The notes beneath the pieces are model-generated. The model was given only the letters and a program-made list of their open reading frames with translations, searched no databases and had not been told where the DNA came from. Below are positions 55,280 through 64,000 of a DNA stretch of 64,000 nucleotides, piece by piece. Each line of letters opens with the position of its first letter. The stretch's first letter is position 1. Origin of the DNA: Shewanella sp. Isolate11 (lineage in GTDB: Bacteria > Pseudomonadota > Gammaproteobacteria > Enterobacterales > Shewanellaceae); the NCBI RefSeq assembly GCF_022398315.1, contig NZ_JAKEVF010000005.1, positions 45,821-109,820 on the forward strand, written 5' to 3'. The translations under genes and the position numbers were made by a program.

Positions 55280-58200
55280 TTTAGATGCTTTTAGACCTCG
55301 ACGATAAATCAACAAATAAAGCGCTGGTAACACGAATAACGACAACAAGGGAGCCGTTATCATGCCACCCACCATAGGCGCTGCAATCTTCTGCATCACA
55401 TCGTTACCCGAACCGGCGCCCCACATGATAGGTAACAGGCCAAAGAAGATGGTGGCAACTGTCATCGCCTTAGGACGAATACGCATCACAGCACCTTCGA
55501 TCAAGGCATCTTTGAGATCGCTCTCACCATGGTATTGACCCTGTTCGCTACGGTGTTTAATGGCGTTATTGAGATACACCAACATCACCACCCCAAACTC
55601 GGCGGCAACCCCAGCCAAGGCAATCATACCCACTGCCACAGCAACCGACATATTAAAGTCGAGCAGGAACAGCAACCAAGTGCTTCCGACTAAGGCAAAC
55701 GGCAGACTCAACATGATGATCGAGGCCTGCATGGTTGAGCCAAAAGTCATCATCAGCAGAATAAAGATCACCCCAAGTGCCATAGGGATCACCTTTTGCA
55801 GCTTGGCATCTACACGCTGCATATATTCATACTGACCCGCAAAGTTGTAGCTATAACGCGGCGGCACGGTTAATTGTTCATCCAAGGCAGCCTTGGCTTG
55901 CTCTATATATTCACCGATAGAGATATTATCGATATCGACAAACACCCAAGAGATCAGACGGCCATTTTCGCTCTTAAGCATAGGCGCACCATCGGTGATC
56001 TCGATATCCGCTAAATTACGCAAGGGCAGATAATGTCCCGATTTAGTGATCACCGGTAGTTCTCGCAGTTTCTCTATGTTGTCACGCAGAGCACGAGGAT
56101 AACGCAGGTTGATCGGATAACGCTCGGCACCTTGCACCGACTCACCAATTTCCATCCCCCCAATGGCATAACGCACCACATCTTGAATATCAGTCAAGGT
56201 CATGCCGTAGCGCGAAGCCACATCCAACTTCGGCGTAATATCGATATAGCGACCACCGCCCACACGCTCGGCATAAGCCGATTTGGTATTAGGCAGCTGG
56301 CTGAGAATCGCCTCGATATCCGCACCAACAGTTTGTAGCTCGTTGACATCGGCGCCGGTGATCTTAATGCCCACAGGCGTCTTGATTCCGGTAGACAACA
56401 TATCGATACGCGTCTTGATAGGTTGTACCCAAGCATTGGTTAATCCCGGCACTTTTACCGTTTGTTGTAACTGTTCGATAATGTCCTTCAGCTCAACGCC
56501 ATCACGCCATTCCTCGCGAGGTTTAAGCATGATGGTGGTTTCCAGCATGGTTAAGGGTGCAGGATCGGTTGCGGTTTCAGCGCGGCCCACCTTACCAAAG
56601 ACCCGCTTCACCTCTGGCACGGTTTTGATCAATCGATCCGTCTGCTGTAATACCTCAGCGGCTTTACTCGCGCTGATCCCCGGCAAAGCGGTTGGCATAT
56701 ACAACAAGTCACCCTCTTCCAGGTCTGGCATAAACTCGCTGCCCATGTGCGACACCGGATACCAGGCACTAGCTAATGCCACCAACGCTAACACTATGGT
56801 GAATTTAGGGAAACGCAACACCGCATTTAACGCCGGTTTATATAGTGCGATTAACACTCGACTAATCGGATTGCTGGTTTCTTTGGGGATCTTACCGCGA
56901 ATAAAGAAACCCATCAGAATCGGCACAATGGTGATCGACAATATCGCTGCCGCCGCCATCGCGAAAGTTTTAGTGTAAGCCAAGGGGCTAAACAATCGTC
57001 CTTCTTGCGCTTCTAATGAGAACACAGGCACAAAACTAAGGGTGATGATCAATAGCGAGAAAAACAGCGCTGGCCCCACTTCAACCGAAGCCTTAGCCAC
57101 AATCTGCCAATGCTCCTTATTGTCTGGCGCGCGCTGTTGCTCCTCCCTGAAATGCTCCAAGTGCTTGTGCATATTTTCGATCATCACGATGGCACCATCC
57201 ACCACGGCACCAATCGCAATAGCGATGCCGCCTAGGCTCATGATGTTGGCATTCACTCCCATTTTGTTCATCACAATAAAGGCCATCAAGATAGACAATG
57301 GCAAGGTGATGACCGCCACCAGCGTCGAGCGAGCATGCAGTAGGAACAATAGGCACACGATAGTGACCACCACCATCTCTTCGATCACCTTGTGAAATAG
57401 ATTATCCACCGAGTTTTCTATGAGGTGCGATCTATCGTAGGTCGGAACAATTTCGACCCCTTGTGGTAAACCCGCTTTTAACTGCTCTAGTTTGGCCTTA
57501 ACCGCCTCAATGGTGGCCAATGCATTTTCACCATAACGCATGACGATAATGCCGCCGACTACTTCACCTTCTCCATCGAGTTCAGCAATACCACGGCGAG
57601 AAGCCGGACCTTTACGTATGGTGGCCACATCTTTTAGCAGTAACGGCGTACCCGATGGACTGGTGATCCCTAATGGGATCTCACGAAAATCGTCCAACGT
57701 TTGGCGATACCCCTTGGCGCGCACCATATATTCGGCTTCGGCCATCTCAATCACCGAGCCACCGGCTTCGGTGTTCGACTTAGTTATGGCATTTTTTATC
57801 GAAGCAAGATCAAGCTGATACAGAGCTAGCTTATCCGGCTCGACCACCACCTGATAGGTTTGCTCCATACCGCCCACGGTTGCCACTTCAGACACACCGG
57901 CAACGCTCTGCAATTCAAGCTTTAAATACCAATCTTGCAGGCTCTTGAGTTGAGACAAATCTAAGCTGCCAGAGCGATCCACCAAGGCGTACTCGAAAAT
58001 CCAGCCCACACCAGATGCATCTGGGCCTAATGAAGGTTGCAATCCTTGAGGTAAACGACTGCTCACCTGGCTTAAATACTCCAGTACCCGAGATCGCGCC
58101 CAATAGATGTCGGTGCCATCTTCGAAGATGACATACACATAAGAGTCGCCGAAGAAGGAGTAACCTCGAACCGTTTTTGCTCCGGGAACCGCTAACATAG

Positions 58201-58414
58201 CGGTCGATAAAGGATAAGTGACCTGCTCTTCCACCAGCTTAGGTGCCTGCCCCGGATAAGGCGTCTTAATGATCACCTGAACATCGGATAAATCAGGTAA
58301 GGCGTCTAGCGGGGTGTTTCTTAGCTCCTGTACTCCCCAAAGGGTGATCATCAGGGTGACAATCAACACCATGAATCGCTGACGAATGGAGGCTTGAATA
58401 ATATGTTTTAACAT
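55277..58414 (-). CDS. cusA: CusA/CzcA-type heavy-metal RND efflux pump
   Basis: This 1045-residue inner-membrane pump (E. coli CusA: 1047) has the RND topology: one helix, a large periplasmic loop, six helices, repeated. Typical blocks are DALPDLSDVQVIIKTPYPGQ, GAVVDGAIVMIENMHKHLE (charged helix of the proton relay) and AGVAAEFGVVMLVYL. It exports Cu(I)/Ag(I)-like ions from the periplasm. It starts 8 bp after the adaptor gene. The stop codon lies inside the MITE copy 2 terminal repeat. Confidence 0.93.
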   Translation of the reverse strand: MLKHIIQASIRQRFMVLIVTLMITLWGVQELRNTPLDALPDLSDVQVIIKTPYPGQAPKLVEEQVTYPLSTAMLAVPGAKTVRGYSFFGDSYVYVIFEDGTDIYWARSRVLEYLSQVSSRLPQGLQPSLGPDASGVGWIFEYALVDRSGSLDLSQLKSLQDWYLKLELQSVAGVSEVATVGGMEQTYQVVVEPDKLALYQLDLASIKNAITKSNTEAGGSVIEMAEAEYMVRAKGYRQTLDDFREIPLGITSPSGTPLLLKDVATIRKGPASRRGIAELDGEGEVVGGIIVMRYGENALATIEAVKAKLEQLKAGLPQGVEIVPTYDRSHLIENSVDNLFHKVIEEMVVVTIVCLLFLLHARSTLVAVITLPLSILMAFIVMNKMGVNANIMSLGGIAIAIGAVVDGAIVMIENMHKHLEHFREEQQRAPDNKEHWQIVAKASVEVGPALFFSLLIITLSFVPVFSLEAQEGRLFSPLAYTKTFAMAAAAILSITIVPILMGFFIRGKIPKETSNPISRVLIALYKPALNAVLRFPKFTIVLALVALASAWYPVSHMGSEFMPDLEEGDLLYMPTALPGISASKAAEVLQQTDRLIKTVPEVKRVFGKVGRAETATDPAPLTMLETTIMLKPREEWRDGVELKDIIEQLQQTVKVPGLTNAWVQPIKTRIDMLSTGIKTPVGIKITGADVNELQTVGADIEAILSQLPNTKSAYAERVGGGRYIDITPKLDVASRYGMTLTDIQDVVRYAIGGMEIGESVQGAERYPINLRYPRALRDNIEKLRELPVITKSGHYLPLRNLADIEITDGAPMLKSENGRLISWVFVDIDNISIGEYIEQAKAALDEQLTVPPRYSYNFAGQYEYMQRVDAKLQKVIPMALGVIFILLMMTFGSTMQASIIMLSLPFALVGSTWLLFLLDFNMSVAVAVGMIALAGVAAEFGVVMLVYLNNAIKHRSEQGQYHGESDLKDALIEGAVMRIRPKAMTVATIFFGLLPIMWGAGSGNDVMQKIAAPMVGGMITAPLLSLFVLPALYLLIYRRGLKASK

Positions 58415-58422
58415 GTCGCCTC

Positions 58423-60027
58423 CTAGTGCTGATGACCACTGCTAAGACGCATCAAGCTGCCCTTAAGGCTGGCTTCTGAATCCAATAAGAATTGGCCCGA
58501 GATCACGACTTGTTCACCCTCTTCAATACCGCTAAGGATCTCCGCTTTACCCTGAGACATCATGCCAACGTTGACCTCTCGCGCCACAAAAGTGTTGTCA
58601 CTCTGTTTGACGATAACTCGGTTATTCTGACCGGTTTGAATCAGCGCCTCTTGCGGCACCACTAAGCTTTTACGCTTGGCACCACCGAAGATTTCCACTT
58701 TCGCTAAGGTGTTAGGACGCAGAGTAATATCGGGATTTTGCAGCACAATACGCACTCGCAAGCTACGGGTAACGGGGTCAAGTTCAGGATAGATATAATC
58801 GATTTCACCTTCGATGCCTTTCAGCCCCATGGCAGGTACAGATACTTCAGTCTGTTGACCGACTTCCAGCCAACTCTGCTCGTTTTCGAACACATCGGCA
58901 ATCACCCAAACTTTTGAAAGATCCACTAACGACAGCACTTCGGTCGCGGGCTGAATATACATCCCCTCTCTGACTGAAAGTTGTTTTACGATACCATCAG
59001 TTTTGGCATAAAAAGGCACGCGATACTGAGTCTTCTTGGTTTTGGCTAGTTGATCAATTTGCCACTGTGTCATGCCTAGCAGCTCTAAACGCAACCCCGC
59101 ACGTCTCACCAAATCCTGATAATCTTTATTAGCCGAACTTTGCAGGCTACCTAGCGCTAATAGGTAATCGTCTTGAGCGTTAATCAAGTCAGGCGAGTAG
59201 ATCTCATATAACAGCTGACCCTTTTTCACCGGATCGCCCACAGTATCGACAGCCAGCTTCTCAATCCAACCATTAACACGAGCATGCAGATGAATAATCT
59301 GACTCTCGTCATAACCTACCTGTCCCACGGTGCGAACAAACTTCCAAAGGGTTTCTCGGTCAGCCTTAACCACTTTAAGCGCCAATGCTTGCTGCATGCC
59401 ACCAGATACATCCACTTGGATCTCATGCTGGCTGCCACCCACTTCGACCTTCTCAAGATTCATACCGCAAATAGGGCAAGTCCCCGGAACATCGCTGATA
59501 ATATGAGCGTGCATAGGACAAACATATTTTATCGACGGTTCCGAATTCAGCGGAGCGGGTTTAGCCTGATCCAAGACGGAATGCTGACTATGATCGACTT
59601 GATTAGTCTTATCTAAGGCATCGCCACGCTCTTCTTCCTCTTCCACTTCAACCAAAAACATATTGCACTTAGGACAACGACTGCCCGCTTCGTGGCTGGT
59701 TTCTTCTGGGTGCATAGGGCAAGCATAGGTTTTCTGCTCACCTACAGCATGGTGCTGATGTTCGTCTGCCCCAGCTTCAGCTTCCTTAACCTCAACCAGA
59801 AACATATTGCACTTAGGACAACGACTGCCCGCTTCATGGCTGGTTTCTTCTGGGTGCATAGGGCAAGCATAAGTTTTCTGTTCGCTAGCATCATGTTGAT
59901 GCACCTGCTGCTCAGCATTTAGCGTCGCACTCAATTGACCATGAGCCAAATGAGGGGCACCAATCAAGATAAAACTGAGCAAATAAGCAATGTTATTTCG
60001 CCCTTTTTTGATATTAAAACGGTTCAT
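58423..60027 (-). CDS. cusB: CusB-like periplasmic adaptor with three heavy-metal-binding repeats
   Basis: This 534-residue membrane-fusion protein has a signal peptide (about 1-31). Three HMBD (YHS-like) repeats come before the adaptor fold: YACPMHPEETSHEAGSRC (twice, near 52 and 100) and YVCPMHAHIISDVPGTC (near 170), each with CP-x-C-x-M. The rest (from about 205) is the hairpin, lipoyl and beta-barrel adaptor. The first two repeats are about 90% identical in DNA with a 144-bp period, a recent in-frame duplication. Most CusB proteins have none or one such repeat. Confidence 0.92.
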   Translation of the reverse strand: MNRFNIKKGRNNIAYLLSFILIGAPHLAHGQLSATLNAEQQVHQHDASEQKTYACPMHPEETSHEAGSRCPKCNMFLVEVKEAEAGADEHQHHAVGEQKTYACPMHPEETSHEAGSRCPKCNMFLVEVEEEEERGDALDKTNQVDHSQHSVLDQAKPAPLNSEPSIKYVCPMHAHIISDVPGTCPICGMNLEKVEVGGSQHEIQVDVSGGMQQALALKVVKADRETLWKFVRTVGQVGYDESQIIHLHARVNGWIEKLAVDTVGDPVKKGQLLYEIYSPDLINAQDDYLLALGSLQSSANKDYQDLVRRAGLRLELLGMTQWQIDQLAKTKKTQYRVPFYAKTDGIVKQLSVREGMYIQPATEVLSLVDLSKVWVIADVFENEQSWLEVGQQTEVSVPAMGLKGIEGEIDYIYPELDPVTRSLRVRIVLQNPDITLRPNTLAKVEIFGGAKRKSLVVPQEALIQTGQNNRVIVKQSDNTFVAREVNVGMMSQGKAEILSGIEEGEQVVISGQFLLDSEASLKGSLMRLSSGHQH

Positions 60028-60050
60028 AATGCCTCACTTCCACTCATCGA

Positions 60051-60602
60051 TTAGTGCTGATGTTGCATGTTATGCGCATTAGCACTCTTGCTATTGCTCT
60101 TACTGTTACTCACTTTTTCAAGGTTCATACCGCACTTAGGGCAAGTATCACCTTTGTCACCCACAACCTCTGGATGCATAGGACAGTGATAATCTGCAGT
60201 TTGCATTTGCTGCTTATGCTTAGGGCAATTTTTACAATTTTCACCCGCTTTCTCGGCCTTCATCGCCTCTAAATTCATACCGCATTTAGGACAAGTATCG
60301 CCTTTGTCACCCACAACCTCTGGATGCATTGGGCAGTGATAGGCCGCTTGATGTTTCTTATGTTGATGTTTAGGACAGTTTTCACAGGCTTTGCCGTCAT
60401 GATGACCCGCAGCCTTAACTAGCTCTAAATTCATCCCGCATTTTGGACAAGTATCACCTTTCTCGCCGACAACTTCAGGGTGCATTGGACAGTGGTAAGT
60501 CTGCGCTGCATGTTCACTATGAGCATGATCCCCCGCTTGAACCATAGGCGCAGTTGAAACAAACAAAAATAGTGTAACCACAAGACTAATAAAGGTTTTC
60601 AT
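60051..60602 (-). CDS. Exported protein made of three heavy-metal-binding (CPMHP) repeats
   Basis: This 183-residue protein has a signal peptide (1-23) and three repeats of YHCPMHPEVVGEKGDTCPKC followed by GMNLE. His/Cys/Lys-rich spacers (CENCPKHQHKKH, NCKNCPKHKQQ) link them and the tail is His-rich. The DNA repeats are 150 and 156 bp apart. It is a likely periplasmic metal sponge or chaperone delivering Cu/Ag to the adaptor encoded 23 bp downstream. It takes the place of CusF, which was not found. Confidence 0.85.
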   Translation of the reverse strand: MKTFISLVVTLFLFVSTAPMVQAGDHAHSEHAAQTYHCPMHPEVVGEKGDTCPKCGMNLELVKAAGHHDGKACENCPKHQHKKHQAAYHCPMHPEVVGDKGDTCPKCGMNLEAMKAEKAGENCKNCPKHKQQMQTADYHCPMHPEVVGDKGDTCPKCGMNLEKVSNSKSNSKSANAHNMQHQH

Positions 60603-60842
60603 TGATTAACTCCATCAAAAATCGCCATATTGCTACTTTGACTTACTCACAGATAAATACAAGTAAAGACTAAATAACAACTAACTGATACTTGGGTTAT
60701 TGCTCATATTGGCAATCAAAATGTCGCCTTAAGAGACGGCTGAACTTAAGCCAGATAAGGCATAGCACAGCAATACTCGGCATTAACCCAATAACGTTAC
60801 AAATAAATCGAATTGACTAACAAACAACAGAATAGAGATCTG
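60603..60842. promoter_or_regulatory. Intergenic region with ATTGC-N8-GCAAT repeat
   Basis: A 240-bp gap upstream of the metal-binding repeat gene. ATTGC (60699-60703) and GCAAT (60712-60716) form an inverted repeat about 100 bp from the ATG. This could be a metal-regulator operator. No regulator gene is in the window. Confidence 0.3.
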
Positions 60843-61250
60843 TTATGCAATCGGAGGACGTAGGGCGGAGCCCAAAGTGATGGAGTGGAAATGAGGCATT
60901 TGAATGGCCATTATTGACTCTGAACCGCGAAAGCCCGACCAAGACTTCACGCTAAATAGTGTTCCTGTCACCGAAATCACCAAACAGTGATTACAATCTC
61001 CCTTACAAAATCCATTGCCTTCACAACAATGCTGAGTCGCGGGAAGCACATTTTCCTCAGTATCGCAGCAGTGAGATGTCTTCTCGGTTTGGGTTTCATG
61101 GCAGTTACTACTATCAGCCATCTGCATTACCGGCATCTCATCCGCTTGTGCATAAGACACCATAGCAAAACCATTAGATAGCATTACCTGACCCAACATA
61201 GCGAGCAAGGTAAAAACAACTAAGGTTTGGTGACGCAGCATTTTACGCAT
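60843..61250 (-). CDS. Small exported Cys/His/Met-rich protein (CopL/DUF2946-like)
   Basis: This 135-residue protein has a signal-type N-terminus (about 8-35) and a Met/Cys-rich middle (MPVMQMADSSNCHETQ, HCCEGNGFCKGDCNHC). It ends ALRPPIA, as in small copper-linked proteins of the DUF2946/CopL kind. It lies upstream of the metal-efflux genes on the same strand, supporting a role in metal binding or regulation. The family call is tentative. Confidence 0.7.
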   Translation of the reverse strand: MRKMLRHQTLVVFTLLAMLGQVMLSNGFAMVSYAQADEMPVMQMADSSNCHETQTEKTSHCCDTEENVLPATQHCCEGNGFCKGDCNHCLVISVTGTLFSVKSWSGFRGSESIMAIQMPHFHSITLGSALRPPIA

Positions 61251-61599
61251 GACACTTCCTGATAATGAGATAGGTAAAGTCTATCACTAAAAAGTGAAAT
61301 AACCCTGATTAAGTTCACATTTTATAACAAGCGATTAGCCTGTTTATGCAAGCTAAGCACTATGACACCTTGTTTGGCTAACAGTTCAACTTGCCATATC
61401 GCTCACTATGGATTAGCTTTAGTATTTACGCATATATATTAAGCAATAAGAAATTTTTTGCTTATATGAAATAGAGTTAGAGCTAGCTCTCATTTTACGG
61501 TTTTAAAGCCAGACCCTTATCCATGTTCTGGTTATACTCGTAATTACAGAGATGAAGTAATTACAACTAAATACAAAATTATATTTTGGAGATTGAGTG
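61251..61599 (+). promoter_or_regulatory. cymA upstream region
   Basis: 349 bp between divergent genes. CCTGATTAAGTTCACA (61304-61319) matches the CRP consensus TGTGA-N6-TCACA at 8 of 10, but is 280 bp from cymA. A TATACT -10-like box (61533-61538) precedes two GTAATTAC palindromes (61540-61547 and 61557-61564, 17 bp apart) in the presumed leader. AGAGCTAGCTCT near 61479 is another palindrome. Confidence 0.4.
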
Positions 61600-62163
61600 A
61601 TGAACTGGCGTGCACTATTTAAACCAAGCGCGAAATATTCAATATTAGCCCTTCTTGTGGTCGGTATTGTTGTCGGTGTTGTGGGCTATTTCGCTACACA
61701 ACAAACTTTACATGCAACCAGTACAGATGCTTTCTGTATGTCTTGCCACAGCAATCACTCATTAAAAGATGAAGTGTTAGCTTCTGCTCACGGCGGTGGA
61801 CGCGCAGGTGTTACAGTACAATGTCAAGACTGTCACCTTCCACATGGCCCAGTTGACTACCTAATCAAGAAAATCATCGTATCTAAAGATCTATATGGTT
61901 TCCTAACTATCGATGGTTTCAACACTCAAGAATGGTTAGATGAAAACCGTAAAGAGCAAGCGGATCTTGCACTTAAGTATTTCCGTTCAACCGACAGCGC
62001 TAACTGCCAACACTGTCACACTCGTATCTACGAGAACCAGCCTGAAACCATGAAGAAGATGGCTAAGAGAATGCACGAAAACAACTTCAAAAAAGATGCT
62101 GACAAGCGTAAGACTTGCGTAGATTGTCACAAAGGTGTCGCTCACCCTTATCCAAAAGGATAA
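61600..62163 (+). CDS. cymA: Tetraheme quinol dehydrogenase CymA
   Basis: CymA is a NapC/NirT-family inner-membrane cytochrome c that takes electrons from menaquinol and feeds many periplasmic reductases (fumarate, nitrate, DMSO, and the metal-reducing Mtr route) in Shewanella. At 187 residues it has exactly the usual length. It has an N-terminal membrane anchor (about 13-33) and four CxxCH heme sites: CMSCH, CQDCH, CQHCH, CVDCH. GGAG lies 9 nt before ATG 61600. It is monocistronic with a strong terminator. Confidence 0.97.
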   Translation: MNWRALFKPSAKYSILALLVVGIVVGVVGYFATQQTLHATSTDAFCMSCHSNHSLKDEVLASAHGGGRAGVTVQCQDCHLPHGPVDYLIKKIIVSKDLYGFLTIDGFNTQEWLDENRKEQADLALKYFRSTDSANCQHCHTRIYENQPETMKKMAKRMHENNFKKDADKRKTCVDCHKGVAHPYPKG

Positions 62164-62194
62164 AAGCCTGAGCGCAACTTAAGCTTTCAAAACG

Positions 62195-62225
62195 AAAAAA
62201 CCTCACTATCCTGTGAGGTTTTTTT
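62195..62225. terminator. Bidirectional terminator after cymA
   Basis: AAAAAACCTCAC-TATCCT-GTGAGGTTTTTT is a perfect 12-bp stem between convergent genes. Confidence 0.93.
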
Positions 62226-62242
62226 ATTCCTGAAAGCCAACA

Positions 62243-62692
62243 CTAAGTCAAAGGCAGACTCACATAAGTGCCTTCAAACTCGGCGCAGCAGTTATCATCG
62301 CAATATAGCTTAACCGTCAATGTGACTTTCACTCGACGACCTTGTTTCAACACACTCATATCGACTTGCGGCCAAGTCACCTTCGCGACTGGTGATTGAG
62401 TAATTGGGGCCAAATAGCGAATATCGGCCTTCGCCAGCACGATATCACCTTGCACTTGAGCCAGCTGTTGATTCAACCAAACCGCTCCCCAGCCCGTTAA
62501 CGTCATCAAGGTATAGATACTGCCGGCAAACATGGTGTGGTGTAGATTAATATTGGGCGCTAACGGGGCATTCACCGAAAATTGCTGCTCAATATAAGAT
62601 TCTGGGCAAATTTGCATAAATTCACTTACCGGAATCGTGCAGTGCCAAGTTTGCTTTAGCTCAGTTAATAACTCAGCAATAGAGGGGGTCAT
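62243..62692 (-). CDS. YiiD C-terminal-type thioesterase domain protein
   Basis: This 149-residue hot-dog-fold protein has APLAPNINLHHTMFAGSIYTL and GWGAVWL, matching the YiiD C-terminal (thioesterase_4HBT_4) domain as a stand-alone protein. It starts 2 bp after dtd and is surely cotranscribed. Substrate unknown. Confidence 0.85.
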   Translation of the reverse strand: MTPSIAELLTELKQTWHCTIPVSEFMQICPESYIEQQFSVNAPLAPNINLHHTMFAGSIYTLMTLTGWGAVWLNQQLAQVQGDIVLAKADIRYLAPITQSPVAKVTWPQVDMSVLKQGRRVKVTLTVKLYCDDNCCAEFEGTYVSLPLT

Positions 62693-62694
62693 TA

Positions 62695-63135
62695 CTACAC
62701 CTGCAAGTTAAAGGTGACAGGGCCATCGTTGACCAAACTAACTTGCATATCGGCAGCAAATTGCCCCGTAGCGACCCTTATGCCTTGGTTCTTACAATGC
62801 TCGACAAAGGCTTGGTATAAGGCTAACGCCTTCTCGGGTGCCGCGGCGCGTTCGGCGAAACTGGGACGTAATCCTCTTGAGGTATCAGCGGCTAGGGTAA
62901 ACTGTGACACCACCAATAAGCTGCCCCCCACCTGCTGCACATTCAGATTCATCTTGCCATTATCATCATTGAATACGCGGTAGTTCATTACCTTGTGTGC
63001 CAATTTTTCCATCTTGACTAGATCGTCATCCTTTTCAACTCCCAGTAACACCAGCAAGCCTTGGTCTATGGCGCCAACGGTTTCGGCTGCAACATCGACT
63101 CTGGCTTGTTTAACCCGCTGAATTAACCCAATCAC
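62695..63135 (-). CDS. dtd: D-aminoacyl-tRNA deacylase
   Basis: Dtd hydrolyses D-amino acids (and glycine mischarged on tRNA-Ala) from tRNA. The 146-residue protein has [13 protein letters not shown] at the N-terminus, [19 protein letters not shown] and the [10 protein letters not shown] motif (NxGPVT class), both of which form the active site. Confidence 0.96.
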   Translation of the reverse strand: MIGLIQRVKQARVDVAAETVGAIDQGLLVLLGVEKDDDLVKMEKLAHKVMNYRVFNDDNGKMNLNVQQVGGSLLVVSQFTLAADTSRGLRPSFAERAAAPEKALALYQAFVEHCKNQGIRVATGQFAADMQVSLVNDGPVTFNLQV

Positions 63136-63242
63136 GACAACTTATCTCCTAGATCCACACTTGCTGTTGCGCAGTTTTAAACTGAATACACACGGCAGCA
63201 CAACAGCTCAATTGATTAAATATTTAGCCACTCGTCACAAGG

Positions 63243-64000
63243 CTAGAGGCTTTTCACATAGCGCGCCATCTGCTGCACAGCTTCGGCAATAGCATTGCAC
63301 ATCGCCTCATTGGCAAAAGTATGCTCACCATCTCTGACGCGACGTGACGTCAAACGCTCTGGGCCAAATTGCTGTAAAAATTCATCCACTAAGGTTTGTG
63401 GACACACCCAATCAAACTCCCCTTGAAGGATCACGGTCGGCGACATGAGGTCGGCTCCGACACGCTGCAATAAGGAATATGCACCAAAATAATCATGCTT
63501 AGCATAATGCAGCTCTAGCCGAGCCAACGAACGTGCATTATCGATATTGAGCGTCTGGGAATCAATTGATGGGACAGCCAAAGCAAGCTCCCACGCCAAC
63601 CAGCGACGTATAAATTCGTCTCTGACGTCACTCGATGGATGATGAAAACCCTCAGTAAAATGCTGAAATAACAGACTTAAATCTTCAATCCCTTCGGGAT
63701 TAAACTCTAAGTATTTAAGAGGAAACTGCTTGGCTGCCCCCTTGAGGCCATATAACCATTGGGCACCAGCAACAGAAGGAATGAACATGCTCCAATAGAC
63801 TTGAGAAACCACACGCCCAGGATAGATACAACTATAAAGATACCCCAAGCTGGCACCGAAAGAGCCACCCAGTAAGCACCAACGCTCCACTTCGGCCCAA
63901 TTACGCACCTTTTCAATATCTTGCAGCAAACTCAACAAGTCATTACTGGCTAACACGCCGCTGGAACGTGAACGCCCCGCCGCGCGCTGATCTAACATAT
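63243..64000 (-). CDS. Alpha/beta hydrolase (proline iminopeptidase-like), N-terminus cut off
   Basis: The frame is open to the window edge; at least the first 80 or so residues are missing. The visible part starts in LDQRAAGRSR, has the nucleophile elbow GGSFGASLGYLYSCIYPGRV, the Asp in LQGEFDWVCP and the His in RDGEHTF. The DQR-GRS and GGS-x-G motifs resemble proline iminopeptidases. It probably forms an operon with dtd and the thioesterase gene downstream. Confidence 0.85.
   Translation of the reverse strand, partial: MLDQRAAGRSRSSGVLASNDLLSLLQDIEKVRNWAEVERWCLLGGSFGASLGYLYSCIYPGRVVSQVYWSMFIPSVAGAQWLYGLKGAAKQFPLKYLEFNPEGIEDLSLLFQHFTEGFHHPSSDVRDEFIRRWLAWELALAVPSIDSQTLNIDNARSLARLELHYAKHDYFGAYSLLQRVGADLMSPTVILQGEFDWVCPQTLVDEFLQQFGPERLTSRRVRDGEHTFANEAMCNAIAEAVQQMARYVKSL

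Noticed and set aside
61304..61319. CRP-like site CCTGATTAAGTTCACA as the cymA activator site
   Set aside because: It matches 8 of 10 positions but lies about 280 bp from cymA, beyond usual activation distance; it could as well serve the divergent gene. Not claimed as a site.

Overview
This window is a piece of a Shewanella-type gammaproteobacterial chromosome. The best markers are a 187-residue tetraheme CymA, the gmk-rpoZ-spoT-ridA-trmH block followed by recG, and the rph-pyrE / yicC arrangement. The first 4 kb and most of the rest are housekeeping DNA: a partial S9 peptidase, folE, rph-pyrE with an attenuator-like hairpin between them, and yicC.

Right after yicC (about 4.0-16.8 kb) lies a genomic island. 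It opens with a P4-type tyrosine recombinase and a two-helix membrane protein. It carries a HigB toxin with an HTH-ImmA/IrrE antitoxin, a McrBC-like type IV restriction pair (MrcB_N-AAA+ plus a DUF2357/PD-(D/E)XK nuclease), and a DUF4143-type AAA ATPase behind a pair of palindromes. It also holds several broken genes: an unknown gene with two apparent frameshifts, a frameshifted HTH regulator just upstream of mcrB, and a DUF927-like C-terminal fragment. Both ends show a diverged copy of the yicC 3' end with its terminator, plus GGTGGGCAG repeats. The island is therefore a decayed yicC-targeted element that still carries an apparently intact defence cargo.

From 16.9 to 31.9 kb: an acyl-CoA hydrolase/CoA-transferase, a sugar-kinase/nucleotidyltransferase pair, a membrane protein next to a MITE-like repeat, the (p)ppGpp block, an acyl-CoA ligase, recG and a DUF3014 protein.

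From 32.1 to 48.8 kb, 18 co-directional and mostly overlapping genes form an aryl polyene (APE) pigment cluster. It has a KS/CLF pair, a second KS, KR, two dehydratases, two ACPs, an aromatic amino acid ammonia lyase and an AMP ligase for the starter, a thioesterase, a glycosyltransferase-acyltransferase fusion and a second acyltransferase, and LolA-like, MMPL and lipoprotein export parts. The expected product is a lipid-anchored aryl polyene in the outer membrane. No methyltransferase is present.

From 49 to 64 kb: GNAT, azoR, plsB, an aromatic amino acid permease, a double VOC protein, a second MITE copy touching the end of a CusA-type pump gene, a Cus-like copper/silver efflux operon rich in CPMHP heavy-metal-binding repeats, cymA, a YiiD-type thioesterase, dtd and a partial alpha/beta hydrolase.

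No tRNA, rRNA or CRISPR array was seen. Assignments rest on reading motifs and gene order only; no database search was possible.
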